Part shown: piece after piece, positions 53,247 through 62,801 of the stretch
Numbering within the stretch: position 1 is the first letter of the stretch
Layout of the letters: each line of letters opens with the position of its first letter
Assembly (NCBI RefSeq): GCF_003946305.1
Contig: NZ_RHNS01000001.1
Location: 186,001 to 250,000 of the forward strand
Source: Lacticaseibacillus porcinae
GTDB taxonomy: Bacteria; Bacillota; Bacilli; Lactobacillales; Lactobacillaceae
DNA: 64,000 nt
Direction of reading: 5' to 3'
Made by a program: the position numbers and the translations under genes
Notes under the pieces: generated by a model
Told to the model about the DNA's origin: nothing
Databases searched by the model: none
Seen by the model: only the letters and a program-made list of their open reading frames with translations

Positions 53247-54206
53247 CTAGTGACGGGCCAAGCTAGCGGCACCGATCACACCGGCAGTGTTACCAAGCGT
53301 TGCTAACCGTAACTTCGTGGTTTCACGAACGTTAGGGAAAGTGAATTGCTTGAAGTACTTGTCCACGCGACTCAACAAGAAGTCCCCGGCTGCAGAGACA
53401 CCGCCACCGATCAAAATATATTCAGGGTTCAGCATGTTGCCCAAGTTCCCTAAGCCTAAACCTAAGTAGTAGCTGACGCGATCAACGATCATCAGTGCCA
53501 ACTTGTCGCCTTCTTTGGCACAGTCAAAAACGATTTTGGACGAAATATCGTCGCCGTCATCTAAGATCTGCTTCAATTTGGAATCGCCGGCATATTCTTC
53601 GGCCATGTCACGAGCGACACGTACAACACCGGTAGCAGACGCAACAGTTTCCAAGCAACCTTTTTTGCCGCAAGTGCACATGTAACCATCAGGATCAACG
53701 GTGACGTGGCCGATTTCACCAGCCGAGCCGGCAACCCCGTGCAACAAGTGACCATCAGAAATGACGCCAGCGCCGATCCCAGTGCCTAACGCAACTAAAG
53801 TGACGTTATCAGAGGCATCGCCGGCACCTTTCCATTGTTCACCCATGGCAGCGACGTTGACGTCGTTATCCACAGCAAAAGGAATGCCAGTGGCAGCTTC
53901 GATGTCGCGTTTTGGATGTTGCAAGGTCTTCCAGTTTAAGTTGTAAGCGCCAATGACAGTGCCGGCAATAGTGTCGACAGTCCCAGGGGTCCCCATGCCG
54001 ATGCCTTGAAAATCTGCTGCGGTCATGTTGTATAACTTCAAATGATCTTGAATGGAGGCGATGATATCAGGAATGATATGGGCCCCTTCATCTAAAATAT
54101 TTGTATCAATGCTCCAGCGTTGTTGGATCTCGCCATCTTGGGTCAAAATCGCAAACTTAGCGGTCGTACCGCCTAAATCGACGCCTAATAATTTCTTGTC
54201 AGTCAT
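53247..54206 (-). CDS. glk: Glucokinase (ROK family)
   Basis: It phosphorylates glucose entering by non-PTS routes. The 319 residues have the phosphate-binding motif LGVDLGGTTAKFAI (7-20), the catalytic Asp in FAVDNDVNVAA, and the ROK zinc site CTCGKKGCLE. It sits in the conserved rhomboid-yqgQ-glk cluster. Confidence 0.95.
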   Translation of the reverse strand: MTDKKLLGVDLGGTTAKFAILTQDGEIQQRWSIDTNILDEGAHIIPDIIASIQDHLKLYNMTAADFQGIGMGTPGTVDTIAGTVIGAYNLNWKTLQHPKRDIEAATGIPFAVDNDVNVAAMGEQWKGAGDASDNVTLVALGTGIGAGVISDGHLLHGVAGSAGEIGHVTVDPDGYMCTCGKKGCLETVASATGVVRVARDMAEEYAGDSKLKQILDDGDDISSKIVFDCAKEGDKLALMIVDRVSYYLGLGLGNLGNMLNPEYILIGGGVSAAGDFLLSRVDKYFKQFTFPNVRETTKLRLATLGNTAGVIGAASLARH

Positions 54207-54223
54207 CGTTATCCTCCAGTGGG

Positions 54224-54448
54224 TTAAATTAATGGGTGTTTGGCTTCTTGTTCATGGGCGTGACGCAACACGATTTTGGCGTTGGCGTAGGTATCATCTG
54301 GGATCAGGCGCAATTCATGCAGGCGATCGACTTCAGCAGCTGCTAATTCGATATCCCACAGGCGCTTGCCTAAGTGAATATACGTGCCAAAACGTTTCAA
54401 TAATTGCAACACGTCGTAATACGTGTACATGGTTGGATATAGCTGCAT
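54224..54448 (-). CDS. YqgQ family protein (DUF910)
   Basis: A 74-residue helical protein with YDVLQLLKRFGTYIHLGKRLWDIELAAAEV, the DUF910/YqgQ core. Some homologues bind single-stranded nucleic acid in crystal studies, but the function is not settled. It lies four bases after the rhomboid gene and 17 before glk. Confidence 0.9.
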   Translation of the reverse strand: MQLYPTMYTYYDVLQLLKRFGTYIHLGKRLWDIELAAAEVDRLHELRLIPDDTYANAKIVLRHAHEQEAKHPLI

Positions 54449-54452
54449 TCAC

Positions 54453-55136
54453 TCACCTACCATTCATTTGCAACATGATCAATCCGCCTAAAGCGAATAC
54501 CAACACCGCACCTAAAATGATCCGGCGACTTAGCGATAAGCGGCCTAACCGTGGGGCCCCGACGACACTGGCGATCAGAAATCCACCAACAAACCCGCCG
54601 ATGTGACCAGGCAGATCAACCCCTGACATGAATAAATTCATGACTAAGTTGATCCCTGCTAACAACGCGAATTGTTGGGCGAGTTGTTTGACCATCGGGT
54701 TATCGCGAAAGACATCCCCCAGCATCACAAACGCGCCCATCAAACCAAAAATCGCCGTGCTGGCACCAGCAGACATCGAATTTGGTGAAAACGCAAAACT
54801 CGCAACGTTACCAGCGATCGCTGATACCAAATAAATCACCAAAAACCGCCAGTGGCCGAAGATCTTTTCGCAGATCATGCCTAAGTAATACAATGACACA
54901 CCGTTTAAGACCAAATGCGTGATGCCAATGTGCAAAAATGCAGGCGTGATGAAGCGCCACCATTGGCCGGCTAAAATCAAGGGGTTATAACGCGCCCCTA
55001 ATTGTAGCAAAACCAAGTTGTTGTCGCTGCCACCAAGCAAAGTTTCCGCAATAAACACCAACGCGGTGACGATCACTAACGCGTACGTCACAAACGGTGT
55101 GTTGTCTAAACGCGTTTTTAAAAACGGGTTGTGCAT
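54453..55136 (-). CDS. Rhomboid-family intramembrane serine protease
   Basis: A 227-residue, six- or seven-helix protein. The catalytic Ser lies in GASTAIFGLMGA (about 122-133) and the catalytic His in HIGGFVGGF (about 180-188). Unlike B. subtilis GluP it lacks a large cytoplasmic N-domain. Substrates unknown. Its leader contains a terminator-like hairpin, so it may be attenuated. Confidence 0.92.
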   Translation of the reverse strand: MHNPFLKTRLDNTPFVTYALVIVTALVFIAETLLGGSDNNLVLLQLGARYNPLILAGQWWRFITPAFLHIGITHLVLNGVSLYYLGMICEKIFGHWRFLVIYLVSAIAGNVASFAFSPNSMSAGASTAIFGLMGAFVMLGDVFRDNPMVKQLAQQFALLAGINLVMNLFMSGVDLPGHIGGFVGGFLIASVVGAPRLGRLSLSRRIILGAVLVFALGGLIMLQMNGR

Positions 55137-55173
55137 GCGGTCCCTTCTTTCCTTCCAAATCGAACGCTACCAA

Positions 55174-55200
55174 TAAAAAAACAACAGGCGAACCTGTTGT
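55174..55200 (-). terminator. Hairpin with T-run in the rhomboid leader
   Basis: On the minus strand CAACAGG pairs with CCTGTTG around TTCG, followed by seven T. It ends the pbp2B transcript and/or attenuates the rhomboid operon; another stem, TGTCAG with CTGACA, lies upstream in the same leader. Confidence 0.8.
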
Positions 55201-55288
55201 CGGTGGAAACGCCCGCAAACAAGTACCACTACCCTGTCAGCGCGAACTGACATTCATTGAATAGTGTAGCATTTTTTAGGTGAAATGC

Positions 55289-57412
55289 CTACCCGTTAAT
55301 GCTGGTTTGATGCGCACTGTAAGAGCTATCTTTTTTCACGTCATTCATCGAATAATAATCCGCAAACATTTGCTTGGCGATCAATTCGTTGTAGTTGACG
55401 TCTTCGTTGGATAAGTTAGGGACCACGACAGCGATCGCGATTTGGGGATTCTTCGCAGGTGCGAAGCCGACAAAACTCAACGTCGTGGTTTCCAACAATT
55501 CAGAGTTGGTGTTGGTCGGATCAGAACGCGTAAAGGTTTGCGCCGTCCCAGTCTTCCCAGCCACCCCAGGGTTTAAGGTATTCAACATCGTGGCAGTGGT
55601 CCAACCATTGGTCCCATGCACCACTTCCCACATCCCTTGTTTGACCAAATCAATTTGTGCTTGGGTGTTCGGCACTTTGAGTTGAACTTGAGGGCTAGTT
55701 GTTGAAATCGTGGCACCATTGCTCCCGTCTGATAAGGTTTGAGAAATCGACTTAACAATGTAAGGCTTCATCCGATAGCCATTGTTCGCAACGGTGGACA
55801 CATATTGCGCCATTTGCATCAAGGTGTAGGTATCGTAGTTCCCGTAAGACAAGTCAAGTGCCGACCCAACAGCTAGCGCACCATTTAATGTGGTTGCCCC
55901 AGATTGCCCTTTCACTTCCCCTGGTAAGTCAACACCGGTAGTTTGACCTAAACCAAATTCAGAGAAATAGCGCCGCATTTTGGTGAAAATATTGTTATCC
56001 ATCACCATCGAAGTCTTTGGCACGTATTTCGCGTTCCCTTCCTTCATGGCTAAGCGCATCATGTAAATGTTACTGGAGACTTCAAGCGCAGTGGTCGCAT
56101 TCATTGAACTGAACGTTCCGACTGGATAAACAGATTTCTTGACTGGCGTAGAAGGCAAGTAAATCGGATCATCAGATTGCGTGTTGTTGTTGACAGTGAT
56201 GACGCCATCTTGCAAGGCGCCAAGCACCATCGCCGGCTTGACCGCAGACCCCATGGCAAAACTACGGTTGATGGCCCCTAAGGCATCTTCAGTAACTTTA
56301 CCAGTTTTCACATTGTGACTTTCACCAGCTAACGCTAAAATTGCGCCAGTTTGGGGATTCATCGCCACGGCAAACGCCCCATCTGAATGCGCCGCCGCAC
56401 CATTGGATAACGCTTGGTTGAAAACAGATTTAACGATCGATTGGACTTTATTTTGATAATCAGAATCAATGGTCAAATTCAAGTTCGACCCTTGTTGGCC
56501 TTTAAACGTCGTCACTTGTTTGACAATGTTGTTGTTATTGCCAAGTTCCACTTGGGTGCGAGATTTCGCGCCTTTAAGGATACTTTCATAACCTTTTTCC
56601 AAATAAGAGATCCCGACGCGATCATTGCGGGCATAGCCTTGGGCCAAGTATGATTGCAACCCATCAGAAGGTAACCCAGATTTCGTTGAGGAAACCGTCC
56701 CAATGATTGCCGTCATCGAATCGCCATTGGGATAGGCACGTTCCCAATCAGTCCCGAGATTCACACCAGACATCGCAGTGAGGTTTTCACCAACTGCCGC
56801 AGACTCATCAGTGGTGACACCTGAGTTCTTCAAGTAAACTGTAGTGAGTTGCGTCGCCCCATTCATGATCTTGTATAAGGCGATCGCTTGTTTTTGTTTG
56901 TCAGAAAAAGCTGGCAAGTGCTTTTGAACATAGGCGACTTCATATTTATAGAGCTTTGAACTATCCGTTTCCGCTTGTTGGGCTTTCGGTAATTCTTTGA
57001 CCACGGCTTTGGCAGCTTTGCTGTCCGCTAAAACGTAATCGGCGTAGTCGCGCTTTTGCAAACCGTCATGATCGACTGTGATGTAGCGTGCTAAGCGATT
57101 GGCAGTGTCATACATCGATTGCGTCGTGGTGTTCACAGATTTAGTGAAGGTTATGGCGTTGTTGGCTTTGTTTTCCACCAACACACGGCCTTGACTATCA
57201 TAAATCAACCCACGCGGCACTGCCCCAGTAACCGTGGTTTGGTCGGTGCGATTAACTTCGGCGGCGAATTTGCCCCCGTTTAAAATCTGCAAATAAGCTA
57301 GCTGACCGACTAAGGCGGCTAACAATAAGAAGACAAAAAAGAATAACAAATTCAGCCGAAAGGGAATATGGGATTTGGCCCGCTTAGGCTTTGGGGTGCG
57401 AATGTATTTCAC
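55289..57412 (-). CDS. pbp2B: Class B penicillin-binding protein (PBP2B-like transpeptidase)
   Basis: A membrane transpeptidase crosslinking peptidoglycan, likely at the septum. The 707 residues have a basic N-terminus, one transmembrane helix (about 20-42), the dimerisation domain (50-330), and the transpeptidase domain with SAVK (the SXXK Ser), SSN and KTGT. No C-terminal PASTA repeats are present. Translation starts at GTG after GGAG. Position next to the rhomboid cluster fits PBP2b of lactobacilli; PBP2a is an alternative by family only. Confidence 0.92.
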   Translation of the reverse strand: MKYIRTPKPKRAKSHIPFRLNLLFFFVFLLLAALVGQLAYLQILNGGKFAAEVNRTDQTTVTGAVPRGLIYDSQGRVLVENKANNAITFTKSVNTTTQSMYDTANRLARYITVDHDGLQKRDYADYVLADSKAAKAVVKELPKAQQAETDSSKLYKYEVAYVQKHLPAFSDKQKQAIALYKIMNGATQLTTVYLKNSGVTTDESAAVGENLTAMSGVNLGTDWERAYPNGDSMTAIIGTVSSTKSGLPSDGLQSYLAQGYARNDRVGISYLEKGYESILKGAKSRTQVELGNNNNIVKQVTTFKGQQGSNLNLTIDSDYQNKVQSIVKSVFNQALSNGAAAHSDGAFAVAMNPQTGAILALAGESHNVKTGKVTEDALGAINRSFAMGSAVKPAMVLGALQDGVITVNNNTQSDDPIYLPSTPVKKSVYPVGTFSSMNATTALEVSSNIYMMRLAMKEGNAKYVPKTSMVMDNNIFTKMRRYFSEFGLGQTTGVDLPGEVKGQSGATTLNGALAVGSALDLSYGNYDTYTLMQMAQYVSTVANNGYRMKPYIVKSISQTLSDGSNGATISTTSPQVQLKVPNTQAQIDLVKQGMWEVVHGTNGWTTATMLNTLNPGVAGKTGTAQTFTRSDPTNTNSELLETTTLSFVGFAPAKNPQIAIAVVVPNLSNEDVNYNELIAKQMFADYYSMNDVKKDSSYSAHQTSING

Positions 57413-57453
57413 GAATACAGCTCCTTATCAATGCGTGCCTTTTGGTGGCACGA

Positions 57454-57490
57454 AACCAGTGTAGCAAACTCATGGCGTCAACGCCAATCT
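57454..57490 (-). promoter_or_regulatory. Promoter of pbp2B with an internal inverted repeat
   Basis: On the minus strand TTGGCG and TACACT lie 18 bases apart (about 57460-57489). TGGCGT-TG-ACGCCA (57473-57486) overlaps the -35 and could be an operator. The leader also has a CGTGCC/GGCACG hairpin at 57434-57452. Confidence 0.45.
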
Positions 57491-57571
57491 GTTATCTATG
57501 ATATAGTATTCTTACAAGTTCTAACACGTTTTTGACCTGATTTAACCGAATTTTTGGGAACTGGAGGCACT

Positions 57572-60196
57572 ATGCGAGCCTACCGCTTTTTACAACGACA
57601 TTTATTGGCCTTCGCCTGCTTGGCGCCGATCATTATCATGGGCGCTTACTTCATCGGTCGCGGCGTTTATCCTTTTGGCAACAGTAGCTTGTTGACAGTG
57701 GATATGGGTCAGCAATATATCGATTTTTATAGTTATTTTAGAGAAACCGTGCTGGGACATCCCGGACAGTTATTCTTCGCGTTTAACAAAGATCTCGGCG
57801 GCGACATGTATGGCGTGTTCGCCTATTATTTGTTGAGTCCATTTAATTTTATCGTGTGCTTATTCCCTAAATCAATGCTGGATGTCGCTATCACCGTGAT
57901 CACCTTGGCAAAGTATGGTTGTGCCAGCCTTGCAATGGCCTTTTATTTGAAACATCGCGGCTGGTCAAGCTTTTGGTTAGTCGGCTTTGGTACCGTATAT
58001 GCGTTAAGCGGTTGGATGATCGCCAATCAACTCAATTTAATGTGGTTTGATGTGGTGATCTGCTTGCCGCTGGTGGCTTACGGCGTGGACGTGCTGGTCG
58101 AAGCACATCGCCCATGGCCTTTCATCTGGTGGTTGTTGGTGGCATTGATCACCAATTACTACATGGCTTGGATGCTTTGTTTGTTCATTATCGGGTATTT
58201 CGGCTATGCATGTTGCCGCGATTGGTCAGGACCAAAACGCACCTTACAAGCGATTTGGCGATTTGCTTGTGGGGCGTTGCTTGCTGGCGGGATGGCGGCA
58301 GTGGTGTTGTTGCCGACGTTGTTTCAACTGACACAGTCCAAAGGCACTTACACTGTCACCAAAATGACTTGGAAGTTTGAATACAAGCCTTACAAATTGC
58401 TCGGCAAATTCTTCACTGGTAGCTTTAACTTTGATCAAATGCCTAGTGGCCAAGCGAATTTATTTGTTGGCAGTTTGTTGATGATCGGGTTTATTTTATA
58501 TTTCGTCGTAGCGCATATTCCTTGGCAAGAGCGACTGTTTGCCTTAGCTTGGACAATTTTCTTAACCTTGTCAATGATGGTCGAACCGCTTGATTTATTT
58601 TGGCATGGCATGCAATTTCCCGTGTGGTACCCTTACCGCTTCTCATTTGTCGTGGTATTTTGGCTGATGGTACTAGGCACCAGAGCGTTGCAATTGCTTC
58701 CTGAAGGGATCAACTGGTGGCAGCTGACGATTTCATTAGTCGTCATTCTCTCGGTTGCCGCTTTTGTTTGGTTACATCCCAAAGCTTTCACCTATTTAAA
58801 AGATTCCCAGATCTTGACCACCGTGATTTTTTCATTGTTTGCGTTGTTGTTATTGACCTTGCGTCAAGATGAAAAGCCTCTGACAGCAATTTTGTTTTGT
58901 GTGTTGATGCTTGCAGAAGCGGCAACCAATGCGACGATCACGTTAAATCAGTTAAGCTACGTCTCCCATTCTGATTACCACACTTACACTGAGTCGTTGC
59001 GCAGCGGCGTCAACGCCATTCAAAGCAAACACTCAGGCACCTACCGCATTGGCAAAACGATGCTACGAACCAAAAATGATGCCATGCAAATCGGTTACAT
59101 GGGTACTGATCAATTCAACTCGATGTTTGAACCTAGTGTGCCGAAGTTATTCGGACAACTGGGTCAATCTGCTGGTGACGGCTTTGTGGCCTATACCAAC
59201 GGCACCGTGATCACTGACGCTTTCTTAGATTTGAAATATTGGTTAAATCCGAAATTTGATTCAAGCACCAGTGATCCTTTCATCCCGCAAGTCTCCGAAC
59301 GCCCTGATCTGTTTGGTTACGGCAACACCGGTTACACCAAAATCGGTCACACCAAAGATTTGGCCTTGTATCAAAATCCATATGCCTTGGGCTTAGGGTT
59401 TGCTGCCAGCACCCAAATTCTCAAAACGAAGTTGATCGACGGCATGCCGATGGTCAATCAAGAATTGTTGTTATCGGCGCTCACCGGCACCAACTTCCAA
59501 ACGGTTTTTCACAAACAATATCTTTCTGAACCGATTTTAAAAGAAGCTGCTTGGTCAGGCGCAACAGTGAAAAAGAAAACTAGCAGTTCCATTGCTACCG
59601 TCACTTACACCTTCACTGCGACAACGCGCAATCCTTATTACTTGCAGATCCCAGCGACCTTCTCTGATAGTGTGGTATCCCTCACGCAAAACGGTCACAC
59701 CGTGCCGATCTACGACACTTTCCGCGATCCTGAATTATTGAATGTCACCCCAAGTGCCCCTGGTAAAAAGCAAACCTTAGTGTTCACCTTGTTGAAAGAT
59801 TCTGCAGACTTCGGACAATTGCAACTTTATCACCTCGATCTCGCAACAGTCACCAACAAGTTGAAATCACTGCAAGCAAGTCCTTGGCACATCATCGAAC
59901 GCGGTGATCGCAGTATCAGTGGCAACATCACCATCAAACAAGCACGTCAAGTTCTCCAAACCACGATTCCTAATATCGCCGGCTGGCAGGTCCAAGTCGA
60001 TGGCAAAACCGTCAAACCAAAAACGAGCTTAGGCTTGTTGATGAGCATCCCCCTAACTCAAGGTAAGCATCACATCACCATGGTTTACACACCACCATAC
60101 TTGTGGTGGGGCTTGTTGATCACGATTGTTTGTGGGAATCTCGTCGGCTTATGGTGGGTGCTCACGCCAACTGGTAAACATCGCCGTAAACATTAA
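57572..60196 (+). CDS. YfhO family membrane protein (GT-C-like)
   Basis: An 874-residue integral membrane protein with about a dozen helices (15-470, plus one at 845-865) and a large extracellular region between. The YfhO family resembles GT-C glycosyltransferases; YfhO of Bacillus and Listeria GtlB act in teichoic-acid glycosylation, so a glycosyl transfer outside the membrane is likely. Conserved LLTVDMGQQYIDFYSYFRE is near 40-58. TGGAGG precedes the ATG at 57572. Monocistronic, divergent from pbp2B. Confidence 0.9.
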   Translation: MRAYRFLQRHLLAFACLAPIIIMGAYFIGRGVYPFGNSSLLTVDMGQQYIDFYSYFRETVLGHPGQLFFAFNKDLGGDMYGVFAYYLLSPFNFIVCLFPKSMLDVAITVITLAKYGCASLAMAFYLKHRGWSSFWLVGFGTVYALSGWMIANQLNLMWFDVVICLPLVAYGVDVLVEAHRPWPFIWWLLVALITNYYMAWMLCLFIIGYFGYACCRDWSGPKRTLQAIWRFACGALLAGGMAAVVLLPTLFQLTQSKGTYTVTKMTWKFEYKPYKLLGKFFTGSFNFDQMPSGQANLFVGSLLMIGFILYFVVAHIPWQERLFALAWTIFLTLSMMVEPLDLFWHGMQFPVWYPYRFSFVVVFWLMVLGTRALQLLPEGINWWQLTISLVVILSVAAFVWLHPKAFTYLKDSQILTTVIFSLFALLLLTLRQDEKPLTAILFCVLMLAEAATNATITLNQLSYVSHSDYHTYTESLRSGVNAIQSKHSGTYRIGKTMLRTKNDAMQIGYMGTDQFNSMFEPSVPKLFGQLGQSAGDGFVAYTNGTVITDAFLDLKYWLNPKFDSSTSDPFIPQVSERPDLFGYGNTGYTKIGHTKDLALYQNPYALGLGFAASTQILKTKLIDGMPMVNQELLLSALTGTNFQTVFHKQYLSEPILKEAAWSGATVKKKTSSSIATVTYTFTATTRNPYYLQIPATFSDSVVSLTQNGHTVPIYDTFRDPELLNVTPSAPGKKQTLVFTLLKDSADFGQLQLYHLDLATVTNKLKSLQASPWHIIERGDRSISGNITIKQARQVLQTTIPNIAGWQVQVDGKTVKPKTSLGLLMSIPLTQGKHHITMVYTPPYLWWGLLITIVCGNLVGLWWVLTPTGKHRRKH

Positions 60197-60238
60197 AATA
60201 AGCCGTTCACTTCAAATTTCAGAAGTGAACGGCTATTT
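60194..60238. terminator. Bidirectional terminator between yfhO and liaR
   Basis: GCCGTTCACTTC pairs with GAAGTGAACGGC, flanked by AAAATA and TATTTT, serving both convergent units. Confidence 0.88.
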
Positions 60239-60245
60239 TGATGCT

Positions 60246-60893
60246 TTATTCGTCTTTTTGATCTTTGACCAAACCATGCTTAAACGCATAAATGGCGGCT
60301 TGCGTGCGATCTTCAACTTCAAGTTTGGCCAAAATGTTAGACACATGCGTCTTCACCGTTTTTAACGTGATGAATAACTCAGTGGCAATTTCTTGATTCG
60401 ACTTCCCTTGCGCAATCAATTGCAACACTTCGCGCTCACGGTTCGTCAAATCATCATATAATGCCGGTTGCGGTTTTTGCGTCAAACGATTCATCATTTT
60501 GGTGGTGACTTGCGGCTCCAGCACTGATTCCCCTTTAGCAGTTTGGCGAATCGCATTGGCAATTTCTTCTGCCGTTGCAGTTTTCAGAATGTAACTAGCA
60601 GCACCGGCTTCGATGGCTGGATACACCTTTTCATCGTCAATAAAGCTGGTTAAAATAATGATCCGCGCTTCTGGCCAGGCTTTTAAGATCTTCTGGGTCG
60701 CTTCAATGCCATCCATATGCGGCATCACCAGATCCATTAAAATCACATCTGGTCGCAACGCCAACGCTTGATCTAAGCCTTCTTGCCCATCAGTGGCTTG
60801 CCCGACGACTTCGATGTCTGGCATCACGCCTAAGTATGTCGATACGCCTAAGCGCACCATTTCGTGGTCATCTACAAGTAATACCTTAATCAT
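60246..60893 (-). CDS. liaR: Response regulator LiaR
   Basis: A NarL/LuxR-type regulator of the cell-envelope stress response. The 215 residues have a receiver domain (1-120) with phospho-acceptor Asp in VILMDLVMPHMDG (about 55) and a C-terminal helix-turn-helix (LTNREREVLQLIAQGKSNQEI region). It overlaps liaS by eight bases. No LiaR target such as liaI/liaH lies in the window. Confidence 0.95.
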   Translation of the reverse strand: MIKVLLVDDHEMVRLGVSTYLGVMPDIEVVGQATDGQEGLDQALALRPDVILMDLVMPHMDGIEATQKILKAWPEARIIILTSFIDDEKVYPAIEAGAASYILKTATAEEIANAIRQTAKGESVLEPQVTTKMMNRLTQKPQPALYDDLTNREREVLQLIAQGKSNQEIATELFITLKTVKTHVSNILAKLEVEDRTQAAIYAFKHGLVKDQKDE

Positions 60894-61953
60894 CTGCTAC
60901 TTCCTTTGTTATCGGCACGCGAATTTCAACACTAGTCCCTTGATTAGGGAAACTGATCACTTTGGCAGTGCCACCGAGACTGGCGGCGCGTTCACGAATG
61001 TTGGATAAGCCGTAAGAACCGGTGGTGTCAGCATTTTCCGGTTCAAAGCCGACGCCATCGTCAACGACGCGCAACACCACTGCATTGCCAATTTGCTTTA
61101 AGTATACCTCAAGGCTTTGCGCTTTGGCATGGCGTAATGTGTTGGAAAGTAATTCTTGCACGATCCGAAACAAATTATCTTCCATCGCCGCACCTAATGA
61201 GACATCAGCGAGCTCCCAAGTGATTTTAATTTTGATCTTGGTTTGCAATTCTTGCAACAAAGCAATGATCCCTGCTTTTAAGGTTTTGCCTTCCAAAGTG
61301 GTTGGCCGCAAGTGCAATAACAACGCCCGCATTTCCGCTTGCGCTTCATTGATCACCCCTTCGATGGTGGTGATCTGCTTCAACATCGCGTTATCAGGAT
61401 CTTGCGTCGTCATCACCGAGCGCACCGCCGACAACATCATCATCGCCGCAAACAACTGCTGAGACACTGAATCATGCAGCTCTCGGGCTAAACGATGACG
61501 CTCTTGGGTAAGGATCTCTTCTTTAGTTTTCCCAGCCACCAGTACCGGGGTATTCGAGTAACGTTCGATTTCTCGCTGGAGGCGGATCATTTTTTGCCGG
61601 AGGGCTTCAAGCATCCCAGCAACATCATCGCCTAAAATCGCCGCAGCCTGGGCCTGCTTCGCTAGAATTGGGGCATCATATTGCCCAGCAGAAATCGTGG
61701 CTAAACGCTTCGCCAGTTGATTATGTTGCCGGCGCAACATGTAGTAACTGGTTGCAGACACCAAACCGGCGATCACAATCGCCCCACCGATCAAATACAA
61801 CACCAATGGCGCTGTATACACGTTGCGCATCAATAAATTGCCGAAATCACTGTGGGTTTGGACGGTCATCATGTACACTAGCCCAACTTCCAGCAATCCC
61901 GTTAAGCCTAGCGTTGCAAAAAACTGCCATACCACGCGTTGTCCGCGTATCAT
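60886..61953 (-). CDS. liaS: Sensor histidine kinase LiaS
   Basis: An intramembrane-sensing kinase. The 355 residues have two transmembrane helices (10-30, 47-70) with a very short outside loop, a HAMP-like linker, the dimerisation helix with His in RHRLARELHDSVSQQ (about 155-160), and an ATPase domain (RVVDDGVGF). Overlap with liaF (ATGA) shows coupling. LiaF normally keeps it off. Confidence 0.95.
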   Translation of the reverse strand: MIRGQRVVWQFFATLGLTGLLEVGLVYMMTVQTHSDFGNLLMRNVYTAPLVLYLIGGAIVIAGLVSATSYYMLRRQHNQLAKRLATISAGQYDAPILAKQAQAAAILGDDVAGMLEALRQKMIRLQREIERYSNTPVLVAGKTKEEILTQERHRLARELHDSVSQQLFAAMMMLSAVRSVMTTQDPDNAMLKQITTIEGVINEAQAEMRALLLHLRPTTLEGKTLKAGIIALLQELQTKIKIKITWELADVSLGAAMEDNLFRIVQELLSNTLRHAKAQSLEVYLKQIGNAVVLRVVDDGVGFEPENADTTGSYGLSNIRERAASLGGTAKVISFPNQGTSVEIRVPITKEVADD

Positions 61954-62660
61954 ACCGCCAACACCTCCACATCCCCAACTAACACGTTTGTGAGGATATG
62001 AATGTGGCGACTGGCATCATCATAGTCTTCACTAAAATATTTCCGCGTTTGATTCTTCATCGGGACTTCTTTGCCATCCACTGACAACGTCCCGACCACT
62101 GCAGAGTGATCGATCGCGACGCCGACGCCGACAGGAACCAAGATCCGCGTTTTCCCAAAGCCTTTGCGAATGACGACCACATTCTCGCCTTTAGGTAACA
62201 ATGTATTACCAAGGTCAATGATGGTATCGCCTGCAGCTACCGTTAAGTTAATGTCGTCCCATTCAAATTGCGTTTGACCGATGTTGGTGTCCCCAAACCA
62301 AGGATGACTGGACATGGCGCCAGCTTTTGGTTGTGGTTGTTTGGTCGTCACCGCCAAAAAATGTTTCCGCGCCCAAGGGCCAAAGCTGGTGTTTTGACCG
62401 GTGAACAGCCGCAAGCTCGCACATGCGGCTAAAAACAACATGATCCAAATCATTGGATTGACAAACACTGAGATCACCACGCTGATCCCGCCGACGGTCA
62501 ACCAAAACGTTTGGAAGCGATGGACATGAGCGCCGATCACTAACGCGACCACACCAAATACGACGCCGACAAGTACCGGCGGGTTGGTCACGATTTGAAA
62601 ACATAACACGAAAAACATGGCGGCTTCAACCAGCCAAAATAACTGCCAACGACGCGACAT
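61950..62660 (-). CDS. liaF: LiaF-like inhibitor of LiaS
   Basis: A 236-residue protein with four transmembrane helices (8-90) and a C-terminal LiaF domain (about 125-236) ending in HIHILTNVLVGDVEVLAV. LiaF holds LiaS inactive until the wall is stressed. AAGGAG precedes the ATG, and a TATAAT -10 box lies on the minus strand near 62696. First gene of liaFSR. Confidence 0.93.
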   Translation of the reverse strand: MSRRWQLFWLVEAAMFFVLCFQIVTNPPVLVGVVFGVVALVIGAHVHRFQTFWLTVGGISVVISVFVNPMIWIMLFLAACASLRLFTGQNTSFGPWARKHFLAVTTKQPQPKAGAMSSHPWFGDTNIGQTQFEWDDINLTVAAGDTIIDLGNTLLPKGENVVVIRKGFGKTRILVPVGVGVAIDHSAVVGTLSVDGKEVPMKNQTRKYFSEDYDDASRHIHILTNVLVGDVEVLAV

Positions 62661-62753
62661 GATCGATTCTCCTTTAATGATATTCTAGCTTGATTATACC
62701 TGTTTACACAAGTCCCCTCGTGGGTCGCGAGACTGATATCAACTCGAGCATAC

Positions 62754-62792
62754 AAAAGAAGTGCCAATAGATTGATCACTCTTGACACTTCT
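62754..62792 (-). terminator. Terminator between repeat R3 and liaF
   Basis: On the minus strand AGAAGTG-CAA pairs with TTG-CACTTCT (one mismatch), followed by four T. With the greA terminator it brackets R3. Confidence 0.65.
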
Positions 62793-62801
62793 CATCCAAA
62801 T

